Assembly (NCBI RefSeq): GCF_000012325.1
Contig: NC_003910.7
Location: forward strand, 930,001 to 994,000
Direction of reading: 5' to 3'
Length of the DNA stretch: 64,000 nucleotides
From: Colwellia psychrerythraea 34H
GTDB lineage: Bacteria > Pseudomonadota > Gammaproteobacteria > Enterobacterales > Alteromonadaceae
Position 1 is the first letter of the stretch. The number at the start of each line of letters is the position of its first letter. A program made the position numbers and the translations under genes. Under the pieces are notes generated by a model. It did no database searches, had not been told where the DNA came from, and saw nothing but the letters and a program-made list of their open reading frames with translations. Shown one piece after another: positions 46,056-55,268 of the stretch.

Positions 46056-47096
46056 TTATGCCAGATTGATCGGCGTTTTGTTAGCTTGTCCGGCAATTTC
46101 TCGCACCAATTTAGGCATTAAAAATCCCGGTAAGCTTGCGAGCATAGTTTTAACAATCGCTACTGCATCTGCTTCCGCAATATCGAAGTGAGCTGCGCCT
46201 TGTACTGCATCGAAAAGATGTAAGTAGTAGGGTTGAATACCAGCATCAAATAATGCCTCACTTAAGTTAATTAATACTTGTGCGTCGTCATTTATTCCAC
46301 GTAAAAGCACACTTTGGTTAAATAGTGGTATACGTGCTTCACGAAGCGGCTCAAGCGCCTCTATTAACTCTTGGTTAATTTCATTGGGGTGGTTGATATG
46401 CAATACCATAGTGGCTTTTAAACGTGAGCACTTCAAAAGTGTCACCAGCTTGGCTGTAATCCTATTGGGTATTACTACAGGTAAACGGCTATGAATACGT
46501 AAACGCGATACATGGGGGATTTGCTCTATCTGTTCAATTAGCCATGCTAAATGGTCGTCATTGGCCATTAAAGGATCGCCACCACTGAAAATAACCTCAC
46601 TTATTTCATTATGAGCAGCAATATAGTCAAGGGCGCTTTGCCAGCGCTTTTTATTAGGGCTGTTATCTTGATAGGGAAAGTGACGGCGAAAGCAATAACG
46701 ACAATTAATAGCACAGGCTGTTTTAACTATCATTAATACCCGACTTTTGTATTTATGTAATAAACCTTCAGCAACGGTATCATGTTCGTTTAAGGGATCC
46801 GCAGTGTAACCATCTGAGAGTAAAAACTCGCTAGATAGCGGCATCACTTGTTTAAGTAGCGGATCGTCAAAGTCACCTTTTTTCATGCGTTTGATAAATG
46901 AAAGGGGCACACGCACGGGAAATAATTTACGCGCTTTAAAATGCTGTAAATAGTCATCAGGAGCAATATTCAGCAGTGTTAACAGTTTTTCTGGCTCAGT
47001 CACTACATCACGTAAGTCTTTTTGCCATGATTTTTCATCACAAAGATGCAAATCATGATCAATTTGGGTTATTATCTGCGGCAATTCTAATTTCAA
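46056..47096 (-). CDS. epmB: EF-P (R)-beta-lysylation protein, lysine 2,3-aminomutase type
   Basis: The 346-aa radical SAM enzyme turns (S)-alpha-lysine into (R)-beta-lysine, which EpmA then attaches to EF-P. The 4Fe-4S motif C128-x3-C132-x2-C135 (CAINCRYCFRRHFPY), the VIFSGGDPLMA SAM-binding loop and the DAVQGAAHFDI region are in place. It lacks the extra C-terminal multimerisation part of clostridial 2,3-aminomutases. The start is TTG with AAGAGA upstream. It is divergent from efp, its target's gene, across 97 bp, as in many gammaproteobacteria. Confidence 0.94.
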   Translation of the reverse strand: MKLELPQIITQIDHDLHLCDEKSWQKDLRDVVTEPEKLLTLLNIAPDDYLQHFKARKLFPVRVPLSFIKRMKKGDFDDPLLKQVMPLSSEFLLSDGYTADPLNEHDTVAEGLLHKYKSRVLMIVKTACAINCRYCFRRHFPYQDNSPNKKRWQSALDYIAAHNEISEVIFSGGDPLMANDDHLAWLIEQIEQIPHVSRLRIHSRLPVVIPNRITAKLVTLLKCSRLKATMVLHINHPNEINQELIEALEPLREARIPLFNQSVLLRGINDDAQVLINLSEALFDAGIQPYYLHLFDAVQGAAHFDIAEADAVAIVKTMLASLPGFLMPKLVREIAGQANKTPINLA

Positions 47097-47193
47097 TTGA
47101 ACATCTCTTGCTAGCTACTTCGACCATTATAACGGTTATAGGTTAGCGAAGATCAAATAAATAACTCAGTAATTAATAAAGAGCACTCTTACT

Positions 47194-47769
47194 ATGGCTA
47201 ATTTCAGTACCAACCAGTTCAAAGCTGGACTTAAAATCATGCTTGATGGCGAACCTTGTAATATTCTTGAAAATGAATTGGTAAAACCAGGTAAAGGCCA
47301 AGCCTTTAGCCGTGTTAAAATTCGTAAACTCGTTTCAGGTAAAGTCTTAGAAAAAACCTTCAAATCAGGTGAAACTGTTGAAGGTGCTGACGTAATGGAA
47401 GTTGAACTTGCCTATTTATACGCTGATGGTGAATTTTGGCACTTTATGAACAACGAAACATTCGAGCAAATTGGCGCAGAAGAAAAAGCCCTAGGCGAGA
47501 CTGTAAAGTGGTTAGTTGAAGGTGATATTTGTACTATTACCTTATGGAATGGTACGCCAATTACAGTTACGGCAGCAAACTTTGTTGAAATCGATATTAC
47601 CGAAACAGATCCTGGTTTAAAAGGGGATACTGCGGGTACTGGTGGTAAGCCAGCAACATTAGCAACTGGCGCAGTTGTTCGTGTACCTTTATTTGTTCAA
47701 ATCGGCGAGAAAGTTCGTATTGATACACGTTCAGGTGAATATGTTTCGCGAGCAACAAAAGCACAATAA
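47194..47769 (+). CDS. efp: Translation elongation factor P
   Basis: The 191-aa, three-domain factor relieves ribosome stalling at polyproline. The tip loop VKPGKGQAF carries Lys34, the residue that receives beta-lysine through EpmA and EpmB. The presence of K34 and of epmB next door agrees with the lysylation pathway. The EpmA gene is not in this window. The C-terminal signature GEYVSRA is typical. Confidence 0.97.
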   Translation: MANFSTNQFKAGLKIMLDGEPCNILENELVKPGKGQAFSRVKIRKLVSGKVLEKTFKSGETVEGADVMEVELAYLYADGEFWHFMNNETFEQIGAEEKALGETVKWLVEGDICTITLWNGTPITVTAANFVEIDITETDPGLKGDTAGTGGKPATLATGAVVRVPLFVQIGEKVRIDTRSGEYVSRATKAQ

Positions 47770-47817
47770 GATAGTAAAAATATAGAACCATAAAATCATA
47801 AAACTAAAGGAATAATT

Positions 47818-48501
47818 ATGTTTTTCAGCAAGATATTAATGACTAAAGCAGTGATCTTCAGTAGTGTTATTGCTTTACTGGCCTGTACTGTGAGTACAGA
47901 TGCTAGTGCTAACTACACTAAACGCAACGACAAGTGGGAATCTAGTTTTAAAGTCGTTTACTCTCAAGATACCACTGTCGATGGCCAAAATGGATCAAGT
48001 CTTGATCTGGAAAGTGATTATGGTTGGGGTTTTACCCTGGGTTATAATGTAAACCCTCATATTTTAGTAAACTTTGATTTTGCTTCTACTACACCTAGCT
48101 ATGAAGCTACGGCGGTTAGAGATAATGGTAATACTATCTCTGGAAGAAATAAAATGGATTTATTGGAAAGTCAATTCAATGTGGTTTACAGTATTTTTGC
48201 TTCCCAGTTTACACCTTATGTACAAGTAGGTGCTGGTTGGAGTTACCTAGACAGTAATATCCCTAGTGGGGACGCTGTTGGCGGTTGTTGGGTAACTTGG
48301 TGGGGACAGATTTACTGTGATGGATATCAACCTACCTATGACGATACACGTTTTTCTTACAATGCAGCGGTAGGTTTTCGTTATGAGTTAGATAACAGTT
48401 TGTTTTTCCGTGTAAGTTATAAACAAAACTGGATCGATATGAGCCATTCAGAAAATGTCACTATCGGCTCTTATAACCTGGAAGTTGGTTCTATATTTTA
48501 A
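47818..48501 (+). CDS. Small outer-membrane beta-barrel protein
   Basis: The 227-aa product has a signal peptide (1 to about 31, ending TDASA) and a barrel of about eight strands ending GSIF with Phe. An unusual surface-loop candidate at about residues 155-175 reads GGCWVTWWGQIYCDGY, rich in Trp, Gly and Tyr with two Cys that could pair. It resembles OmpW/OmpX-like 'outer membrane protein beta-barrel domain' proteins; the ligand is unknown. AAAGGAAT precedes the ATG. It is 48 bp after efp but probably not functionally linked. Confidence 0.78.
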   Translation: MFFSKILMTKAVIFSSVIALLACTVSTDASANYTKRNDKWESSFKVVYSQDTTVDGQNGSSLDLESDYGWGFTLGYNVNPHILVNFDFASTTPSYEATAVRDNGNTISGRNKMDLLESQFNVVYSIFASQFTPYVQVGAGWSYLDSNIPSGDAVGGCWVTWWGQIYCDGYQPTYDDTRFSYNAAVGFRYELDNSLFFRVSYKQNWIDMSHSENVTIGSYNLEVGSIF

Positions 48502-48587
48502 GGCATATTTTATGCTGCCTTTTTGTGTGTAGATAACCGTTGAATCGTTAAAGCGATAATTACTATTTGTTAGTTAATTAATTGTTA

Positions 48588-48630
48588 AAAAAAACCCAGC
48601 AAGCAGTATTACTGTTTACTGGGTTTTTTA
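48588..48630 (+). terminator. Rho-independent terminator
   Basis: The stem AAAAAACCCAG with CTGGGTTTTTT encloses a second short hairpin (CAGT-ATT-ACTG) and ends in T6. It lies about 90 bases after the barrel gene. Confidence 0.85.
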
Positions 48631-48687
48631 TTGCTTAGCCATTAATAACACTGCTTAGTCATGTAAGTAGCTAACAAACGTGTTAAA

Positions 48688-48707
48688 AAGGTAAACTAGT
48701 TTACCTT
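48688..48707. promoter_or_regulatory. 20-bp perfect palindrome, candidate LacI-family operator
   Basis: AAGGTAAACTAGTTTACCTT is fully self-complementary and lies 84 bases before the LacI-family gene at 48791. The GTAAAC-GTTTAC arms resemble LacI/PurR-type operators, so autoregulation is likely. No second copy was seen in the window. Confidence 0.6.
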
Positions 48708-48790
48708 ACTGCTATCTATACATAAGGCAGTCGCTAAGGTATATTCATACTAAGTTTTAATCTTGTTATTTTACTTTTTAAGTAGGTCGC

Positions 48791-49813
48791 GTGAAAGAAA
48801 AATCCACATCATTTGATATCGCATACCGGGCAGGGGTGTCTCAATCTACTGTCTCTAGAGCTTTGCGAAATAGTCCATTAGTGAATGAGGCAACACGAGA
48901 GAAAATTCAAGCTATTGCAAAAGAGTTAAATTATAAGGTTGATAAAAATGCCAGTAATTTACGCTCACAGCAGAGTGATACTATTGCGTTGTTGTTATTT
49001 GAAGATCCTACCAATGATGATTCAGCAATAAATCCATTTTTCTTGTCTATGTTGGGCAGTATTACTCGAGCTTGTTCGCAGAAAGGTTATGATCTATTAG
49101 TGTCTTTTCAACAAGCCAGTGATGACTGGCATGCTGACTTTGAAGATAGTAATAAAGCTGATGGTTTGATTTTGTTAGGTTATGGTGACTATGTTGACTA
49201 CGAAGAGAAGTTAGTCAAGTTGTTAGACCAAGGTACTCATTTTGTTCGCTGGGGAGCAGAAGTTAAGAATTTACCGCTTATTTCGGTTGGTTGTGATAAC
49301 TACCAAGGTGGTAAAGAAATGACAGAGCATCTCATCAAAAAAGGCCGCAAAAACCTTGCCTTTTTAGGGAGTGCCTCCACTCATGCACCAGAGTTTTTTG
49401 AACGCTATAAAGGCCATTGTCAGTCTTTAGCCGACAATAACATGGCAGTGAACCAAGGTTTGCAATTCAATGCGCTTTACACTGAAGAAGCGGGCTATCA
49501 GGCCGCATGCCAATTAATCTCAAGTGGAGAGCCCTTTGATGCCATTTGCGCTGCTTGTGATCTTATTGCTATAGGTGCCATGCGTGCACTACAAGAACAT
49601 AATATCGATATTCCCGAGCAAGTTGCTCTCGTAGGTTTTGATGATATTGCTATTGCCAGTTTTACTTTCCCAGCGCTAACAACAGTGAAACAAGACACAC
49701 AATTGGCCGGCGAGTTATTAGTCAATACCCTACTGGCTATGATAAGTGGTGAAGAAGTGAAAACTACTTTGATCCCGCCTGAATTAGTTATTCGTAAATC
49801 TTGTGGCAGTTAG
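48791..49813 (+). CDS. LacI-family transcriptional regulator (first)
   Basis: The 340-aa protein has the LacI helix-turn-helix and hinge (SFDIAYRAGVSQSTVSRALRNSPLVNEATREKIQAIAKELNYKVD). A periplasmic-binding-like effector domain follows, with GFDDIAIASFTFPALTTVKQD near the end. The start is GTG. It flanks the MFS carrier gene, with which it converges, and so probably senses an alpha-glucoside or a sugar phosphate. It differs from the second LacI at 55269. The 20-bp palindrome upstream is its likely own operator. Confidence 0.9.
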   Translation: MKEKSTSFDIAYRAGVSQSTVSRALRNSPLVNEATREKIQAIAKELNYKVDKNASNLRSQQSDTIALLLFEDPTNDDSAINPFFLSMLGSITRACSQKGYDLLVSFQQASDDWHADFEDSNKADGLILLGYGDYVDYEEKLVKLLDQGTHFVRWGAEVKNLPLISVGCDNYQGGKEMTEHLIKKGRKNLAFLGSASTHAPEFFERYKGHCQSLADNNMAVNQGLQFNALYTEEAGYQAACQLISSGEPFDAICAACDLIAIGAMRALQEHNIDIPEQVALVGFDDIAIASFTFPALTTVKQDTQLAGELLVNTLLAMISGEEVKTTLIPPELVIRKSCGS

Positions 49814-49875
49814 AGAGTAATCGTCAGTTAGGTAAGTAGTTAGATAAGGTGATTAGTAGAAAAGGCAAACTTTAT

Positions 49876-49907
49876 TTGTCACCTTTAACATTAATTAAAG
49901 GTGACAA
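49876..49907. terminator. Bidirectional terminator between LacI and MFS genes
   Basis: A 13-bp perfect stem (49876-49888 with 49895-49907; TTGTCACCTTTAA) and a 6-nt loop lie between convergent genes, ending near short A/T runs. Confidence 0.75.
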
Positions 49908-49917
49908 AAGTAAAGCT

Positions 49918-51414
49918 TTAAGAAGTGAGGTTAACTTGCTTAGTCACAATTGCTTGTTCAGTATCTTCTTTAACAAAGTACACTGAAATCGCTCCTAATA
50001 GCATTGAAATACCTGCCAGCATAATAATATAAATGGCTTGATTATCGAACACTGCCGTTAAAATCCAACCCGCAAAAATTCCAGAAACAATCTGTGGAGC
50101 AGCAATGGTGAAATTAAATATTCCCATATAAACGCCAGTTTGTTTCACGGGTAATGACCCTGCCAAAATAGCGTAGGGCATTGCTAATATTGCAGCCCAA
50201 GCAATACCAACGCCAATCATAGGTAAAAATAACGACACCGCACCTTGAGGTACTGAAATTTGGGTGATACCTAAATTAACCAGAGTTAGTTCAGGGTTAT
50301 GTACTAGCATGATACTTAAATAGCCGATACCGCCAGCTAATAAAGAAAGTGAGTAAGTTAATTTACGACCAATTTTATTGGCTACTTTCGCCATGAAAAT
50401 TGAAGCAATAGCGGCAAATAATGAATAAGCAGCGAAGATAATGCCCACCCAATCACCAGCCGTACCTTTAGCTTTAGCGATATGGGCTGGTATGGTGCCT
50501 ACGGACTCTAGATATGTTGGATCAAACCATTTTGCATCAATGCCCCAGATATGCTGTGCAATGGCTGGCATGGTGTATACCCACATAATAAAGAGTGCAA
50601 ACCATGAGAAGAATTGCACTAGCGCAAGTTGCTTCATTGTTTTCGGCATAGTTTTTACTAGTGAGAAAAATTCAACTAATTTCTCGCTAAGGGATTGCGA
50701 TTCTTTTTGTTCTTCTAGCTCAGCTAAACCATTAGTCCCTGGCTGATATTCTTTAGTACGTAATACTGTCCATAATACCGAACCAAGCATAACCGTTGCG
50801 CCAATATAGAAAGCCCATATTACTGAGGGGGCAACCTGACCACTACTTGCGGTATTTTCTAAGCCAATGACGTTGGTTAAAACAAACGGTAAAATTGAGC
50901 CAAAAACAGCACCAATATTAATTAAAAAAGATTGAATAGAGTAACCGACGTTTCGTTGCTCAGCAGGTACCATGTCAGATACTAAGGCACGAAATGGTTG
51001 GAAAGCTAAGTTAAAAGAAGCGTCCATTAACGCCAACATCATAGCGCCAAAAAATAGTGGAGTGATAAAACTCGCTAACGTTGCTGAGTTTGGCATTAAT
51101 AGCATACCAATCGCTGCGGCCACACCGCCAGCTAAAATATAAGGATTACGACGCCCTAAGCGATTCCAAGTTTTATCTGAAGCTGAGCCAACAATAGGTT
51201 GAATAATCAAACCCATGATGGGAGCAACTAACCAAAAGAGTGATAAAGAGTGTAAATCAGCGCCTAAATCGGAGAGTATTCTACTGGCATTAGCGTTTTG
51301 TAAGGCAAAGCCAAATTGTACGCCCAGAAAACCAAAGCTAACATTCCAAATTTGCCAAAAACTCAAGCGTGGTTTATGTTGATTGTGTTGATTTTGATTA
51401 CTCGTCTCGCTCAT
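49918..51414 (-). CDS. MFS sugar transporter, maltose/SLC45-GPH type
   Basis: The 498-aa carrier has about 12 membrane helices. The pattern SFGFLGVQFGFALQNANASRILSDLGA and GSASDKTWNRLGRRNPY, and the loop with VSDMVPAEQR, are typical of sucrose/maltose proton symporters of the SLC45-like branch (called MalT in relatives). It probably takes maltose or short maltodextrins from the periplasm to the cytoplasm for the GH65 enzyme. It lies downstream of glk and the TonB receptor in the same direction. A 253-bp leader with an inverted repeat suggests its own promoter. Confidence 0.82.
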   Translation of the reverse strand: MSETSNQNQHNQHKPRLSFWQIWNVSFGFLGVQFGFALQNANASRILSDLGADLHSLSLFWLVAPIMGLIIQPIVGSASDKTWNRLGRRNPYILAGGVAAAIGMLLMPNSATLASFITPLFFGAMMLALMDASFNLAFQPFRALVSDMVPAEQRNVGYSIQSFLINIGAVFGSILPFVLTNVIGLENTASSGQVAPSVIWAFYIGATVMLGSVLWTVLRTKEYQPGTNGLAELEEQKESQSLSEKLVEFFSLVKTMPKTMKQLALVQFFSWFALFIMWVYTMPAIAQHIWGIDAKWFDPTYLESVGTIPAHIAKAKGTAGDWVGIIFAAYSLFAAIASIFMAKVANKIGRKLTYSLSLLAGGIGYLSIMLVHNPELTLVNLGITQISVPQGAVSLFLPMIGVGIAWAAILAMPYAILAGSLPVKQTGVYMGIFNFTIAAPQIVSGIFAGWILTAVFDNQAIYIIMLAGISMLLGAISVYFVKEDTEQAIVTKQVNLTS

Positions 51415-51464
51415 CTCAGGGCACTCTTATTGTTAGGTATTGCGGTGCTTGCCTTTAAAAAAAA

Positions 51465-51503
51465 GCACATTACTATTTTAGATGAATCTTAATAATAATG
51501 TGC
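51465..51503. promoter_or_regulatory. Inverted repeat upstream of the MFS sugar-carrier gene
   Basis: The arms GCACATTA (51465-51472) and TAATGTGC (51496-51503) are perfect, with a 23-nt spacer, in the leader of the carrier gene. It could be a regulator site or leader hairpin. Confidence 0.35.
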
Positions 51504-51667
51504 AATACCAATAAGGCATTAAACAAGCGTGTGTTGAATTATCTTTAAGCGTTAGTGAGCGAAAAACTAAAACAAGAATTTTAATATACGCATTTTAACG
51601 AGTCACCACTAGATGTTACATACGTATTCACTACTTACCATTCAGGATTATGTTTAACTCTGACTTC

Positions 51668-52687
51668 TTAGCTTTGTAAAACAAAAGCCGCGGCGCCAAG
51701 TAATCCTGGTTGCTCTTCAGTTATCACGTAGGTAGGAGCTTGCTCTGTGATAGAGGAGAGTCGTCCCTTTGTTTCAAAGCGCGCTCTAAAGTCACTCAGT
51801 TTTAAATAGTCAACAAAACGCGGCACTATGCCGCCAGCAATATAAACACCGCCTTGGCTATTCATTATTAAGGCAAGGTTACCGGCAAAGCTACCCAGCA
51901 CATCACAAAAGAGTGTCAGTGTTTGCTCACAAACAGTACAAGTGGCGTTAAGCGCATTCGCCGTAATATCTTTAGCGGTAAGTTTGTCTTCAACCGTGGT
52001 AATTTCTTTGCCATGATTAATAAATAACAGTGCTTGATAGATTTGCTCTAAGCCATAACCTGACAATAACTGTTCGTATGAAACTCGCTTTTTGATGCCT
52101 TGGATAAAGTTCATCACCTGTTGCTCGATTTCATTAACCGGAGCAAAATCAATATGACCACCTTCACCACTAATGCAATGCCATTGCTCATTGCCTGACA
52201 GAGACAGTGGTACTAAGTTTGCAACACCTAACCCTGTACCTGGTCCACAGACTGAAATGGGTTTACCCGCAATACTTTCGCCGCCACCTATTTTAATCTT
52301 CTGTTGTTCTGATAGCAGAGGAATGGCCATGGCTATTGCGGTGTAGTCATTAATAAAGCGTAATGAATGTAAATTTAATGACTGTTTGAGTTCGTTTTGA
52401 GAGAACTGCCAAGGTAAATTAGTCATGCTAATCAAGTCATTATCTACAGGGCAAGCGATAGCGAAACAAGCGTTAATGGCCAAGTTATTCAGTTCTTTAA
52501 CATCAATATAATGTGCAACCACATCAGCTAAGCTAGAAAACTCTTTGCATTGATAGGTCTCAATATCATTAATAGCAATGTCACGCGTATTCGTGCCGAG
52601 CTTTGCTGTTGCTTGAGCCAAGCGAATATTGGTACCGCCAATATCCGCAATTAGGCTGACCAGAGTGCTTTCTTTTTCAATATTCAT
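51668..52687 (-). CDS. glk: Glucokinase, copy 1
   Basis: The 339-aa kinase phosphorylates glucose with ATP to glucose-6-phosphate. It is the proteobacterial Glk type: phosphate-binding LIADIGGTNIRLAQ, the CGPGTGLGVANLV loop, SGEGGHIDFAP and AGGIVPRFVDYL. It lacks the zinc-binding Cys cluster of ROK kinases. Between the two copies, the residues from LIADIGG to GLLGAAA are identical, and only about 12-15 residues at the N-terminus and a few at the C-terminus differ. It follows the TonB receptor gene, though a terminator lies between. It would handle the free glucose left by GH65 phosphorolysis. Confidence 0.93.
   Translation of the reverse strand: MNIEKESTLVSLIADIGGTNIRLAQATAKLGTNTRDIAINDIETYQCKEFSSLADVVAHYIDVKELNNLAINACFAIACPVDNDLISMTNLPWQFSQNELKQSLNLHSLRFINDYTAIAMAIPLLSEQQKIKIGGGESIAGKPISVCGPGTGLGVANLVPLSLSGNEQWHCISGEGGHIDFAPVNEIEQQVMNFIQGIKKRVSYEQLLSGYGLEQIYQALLFINHGKEITTVEDKLTAKDITANALNATCTVCEQTLTLFCDVLGSFAGNLALIMNSQGGVYIAGGIVPRFVDYLKLSDFRARFETKGRLSSITEQAPTYVITEEQPGLLGAAAFVLQS
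51690..52654. repeat. 965-bp direct repeat, copy 1 (within glk)
   Basis: Bases 51690-52654 match 61023-61987 at a constant offset of 9333 with no gaps. Seven substitutions were seen by eye. Six lie before 51891 and one is at 52646, so 51891-52645 (755 bp) is identical. All changes are silent. Confidence 0.93.
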
Positions 52688-52750
52688 TAGTAAAATTCGC
52701 CTGATTACTTATATATAACGTTATGATATTTTTCATAATTAATTTTTAAT

Positions 52751-52788
52751 GAATAAAAAAGGCTACCTAAATGGTAGCCTTTTTATTC
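52751..52788 (-). terminator. Terminator of the TonB receptor gene
   Basis: A long stem (about 52751-52767 with 52773-52788, core AAAGGCTACC with GGTAGCCTTT) and loop TAAAT has A/T runs on both sides. It lies 14 bases past the receptor stop on the minus strand. Confidence 0.9.
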
Positions 52789-52801
52789 ATTGCTCTACTG
52801 C

Positions 52802-55075
52802 TTAAAAACTATAACTCACGTTGAAATCTATTGTACGACCTAATATATAACGGCCATTGTCCAATACACCAGATACACCGCGTGGGTCACCTTCGGTTAA
52901 ACCTTCTTCGTCTGTCAGGTTATTAACTGCTAATTGCATTTTCACTTCGTCAGTAAGATTGAAAATTACACCAAGGTCAATTTTTTGATAACTTTCTAGT
53001 ATTAATGCTTTCTCGTTATATTGCTCGCTGAAGCGATCATCTACCGCTGTAAGAGTGCCGTACAAGGTTGCATACATACCATTTTCAAATTCTATGTCAT
53101 AACTTGGTGTAACGCGAACTTGATAACCAGGTAATCTTTGCGCTTCTTTACCAATAACCGCAGGATCATCATGTGCAGTGACTTCTGTTTCTTGCAAGGT
53201 CGCATTTAAGTTAATAGAGAAACCATTGTCGGTGAAGTAATTAAAATCAATCTCTACGCCATACGCTTCGTTAGTAAATGCTACTGCTGCCTGTTCAGGA
53301 CTTACGGCGAAAGTAGAGTTAACTTCATTGAAGAAACCTGTGGCATAAAGTTCGAAGTTCTCACTTGAATGTTTATAACCCAATTCAAATTGTTCAACAT
53401 CTTTAATTAAATCGTCACCATTTTGATAAGAGGCGTAGTTCTCTCTGAAGTCATCAAAGAATGGCATTTTACTGCCTTCACTTGCACGGAAAAATATCCC
53501 TTGTTTCTCTGAGAACATCCAGTTAATACCAGCGGTCCAAGCAGTGCTTGACTCATCATAAGAGACTGCTTGAGTGATCACGCCATCTAAACCTTCATCA
53601 ACCGTATATTCAATTTCATGGTTTTCACGTCGTAGACCTGCATCGATTGTGACTGAATCTGATATTTCGTAGGATGAAGCTAAATACAATGCAGTGGTTC
53701 TGCCTTCGCCAATACCATTTAAGTCGTAGTTCCAGCCACAACTGTCTGCATTGTCATTACAATCTATACCGGTAAGGTTTTCGCCACCCTGTGCTACAAC
53801 ATGATAAGACTGATTGCCTATTGACCACCAATCTTTAGATGAAAAGGTTGAGTTATATAAACCTGCGGTTACACTGCCTTTATCAAAGGTTTTGGTTAAA
53901 GCAAAGTCATTGGTGAATGCTTCAATTTCTTTCTTTACTACCCAACGGCCAATTTGTTGAACATCAGTATCACCAGAGTATTCAGTGCCTGTCACTGCAC
54001 CAAAAGCAGTACTGCCGTTATCAGCTACCGTTGATAATTTAACTGCAGCACCATTTGGGACTAAACCGTAAGTATCAGCATCACCCGAAGTGAAACTAAA
54101 ACGATCAACTAGTACCCAGCCATTATTGAACTCTAAGTCAATACTACCCCCAGATACCGAACCGTTCCAGCCACGACCTTGGCCAAAATCAATAGTCTCA
54201 GTGGTGCCATCTGGACCATATGCAATTTCGGCTTGACGATTTAGCGTACCTATTTGGGTGAATTCATTATCAACCCCTTCAACGTCTAAAGGTGTAGGTA
54301 AATACCAAGTCCCGTGATCATCAGTTTGACGGGTATAGAAATTGATTTTACCGTTGTCTAACTCTTTAGTAATGTTGATGGTAAATTGATTACCTTCTTC
54401 GGCATTAAATCCAGCATCCCGAACACCGGGTGAGCTTTTAATATAACCACCAACCATGATATAGAGGTCTTCAGCTATTTCACCACTTACTACTGCATCT
54501 AAACGTTGTAAACCATAATCAGAAGTAGAATATTTTACCAAACCTTCAGTATCTTCAGCGCCTTCTTTTAATAAAAAATTGGTGGTTAGGCCTGGTTGCC
54601 CGTTAGATATTACTGGATTAGTACCACCACGAAGCGCTTCCATAAATTCAACGGTTTCATCTAAACGGAACATCGATGAGTTTTCTAGGAACGATAGTGT
54701 AGGTGGTGGGAAAATTGGCGCACCTTCTAACTGAACAGTTAAAAACGGAGCATCACTAGCACCAGGAAAACCACGCACGAAAACATTAGCGCCTGCAACA
54801 CCACTAGAGCTTTCAGCCCAAACACCTGGAATAGCTTTAAATAAATCAGCAGTACTTTTAGGTGCTAATTTTTTTATGTCGTCTTCAGAAAATGAACTAA
54901 CAGCAAAACTTGCTTCTTCCTTAGCAACACTTTTACCGCTGAAAGTACCCGTTACAACTATTTTTTCAACGTTGTCACTACTTGCAGAAGGTTGTTCCTC
55001 AGCCCAGCTATTACTAGCATGGCAACTTAGTGCTATAGACAGTGCTAATGATGATAATTTAAATTTATTTGGCAT
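52802..55075 (-). CDS. TonB-dependent receptor, probably for maltodextrins
   Basis: The 757-aa protein has a signal peptide (1 to about 26, ending NSWA), a TonB box VEKIVVTGTF, a plug (about 50-165, with FVRGFPGASDAPFLTVQLEGAP and EFMEALRGGTNPV) and a 22-strand barrel ending FNVSYSF. ATG 55075 with AGAGGA 7 bases upstream is chosen over the earlier frame start at 55105. Two palindromes of LacI type lie upstream, and the surrounding genes are for alpha-glucoside use. It is therefore inferred to bring maltodextrins or similar across the outer membrane. Confidence 0.9.
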   Translation of the reverse strand: MPNKFKLSSLALSIALSCHASNSWAEEQPSASSDNVEKIVVTGTFSGKSVAKEEASFAVSSFSEDDIKKLAPKSTADLFKAIPGVWAESSSGVAGANVFVRGFPGASDAPFLTVQLEGAPIFPPPTLSFLENSSMFRLDETVEFMEALRGGTNPVISNGQPGLTTNFLLKEGAEDTEGLVKYSTSDYGLQRLDAVVSGEIAEDLYIMVGGYIKSSPGVRDAGFNAEEGNQFTINITKELDNGKINFYTRQTDDHGTWYLPTPLDVEGVDNEFTQIGTLNRQAEIAYGPDGTTETIDFGQGRGWNGSVSGGSIDLEFNNGWVLVDRFSFTSGDADTYGLVPNGAAVKLSTVADNGSTAFGAVTGTEYSGDTDVQQIGRWVVKKEIEAFTNDFALTKTFDKGSVTAGLYNSTFSSKDWWSIGNQSYHVVAQGGENLTGIDCNDNADSCGWNYDLNGIGEGRTTALYLASSYEISDSVTIDAGLRRENHEIEYTVDEGLDGVITQAVSYDESSTAWTAGINWMFSEKQGIFFRASEGSKMPFFDDFRENYASYQNGDDLIKDVEQFELGYKHSSENFELYATGFFNEVNSTFAVSPEQAAVAFTNEAYGVEIDFNYFTDNGFSINLNATLQETEVTAHDDPAVIGKEAQRLPGYQVRVTPSYDIEFENGMYATLYGTLTAVDDRFSEQYNEKALILESYQKIDLGVIFNLTDEVKMQLAVNNLTDEEGLTEGDPRGVSGVLDNGRYILGRTIDFNVSYSF

Positions 55076-55177
55076 GTTGTCGTCCTCTATCGTCAATATT
55101 AGCAAATGCTATATCAACTGTTAATTATAATAATATTTTGTACGTTTTTTCTTCCCCAGAATTAATATAGATATTAA

Positions 55178-55191
55178 TGCAATCGATTGCA
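55178..55191. promoter_or_regulatory. LacI-type operator, site 1
   Basis: TGCAATCGATTGCA is a perfect 14-bp palindrome with central CG, the classic LacI-family form. It lies between the divergent TonB receptor and second LacI genes. Confidence 0.8.
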
Positions 55192-55200
55192 AGGTCTTTT

Positions 55201-55214
55201 TACAATCGATTGCA
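55201..55214. promoter_or_regulatory. LacI-type operator, site 2
   Basis: TACAATCGATTGCA has a perfect CAATCGATTG core and matches site 1 at 13 of 14 bases. Its centre is 23 bp from that of site 1, about two helical turns, so dimers could bind side by side. Confidence 0.78.
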
Positions 55215-55268
55215 TTGTTATGGTTTGAAAGGATTACTTCGCACGTAAATTATGTAATAATCAATGAC

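Noticed and set aside
52715..52724. ATAACGTTAT palindrome upstream of glk copy 1
   Set aside because: It is only 10 bp and AT-rich with no second copy; too weak to call an operator.
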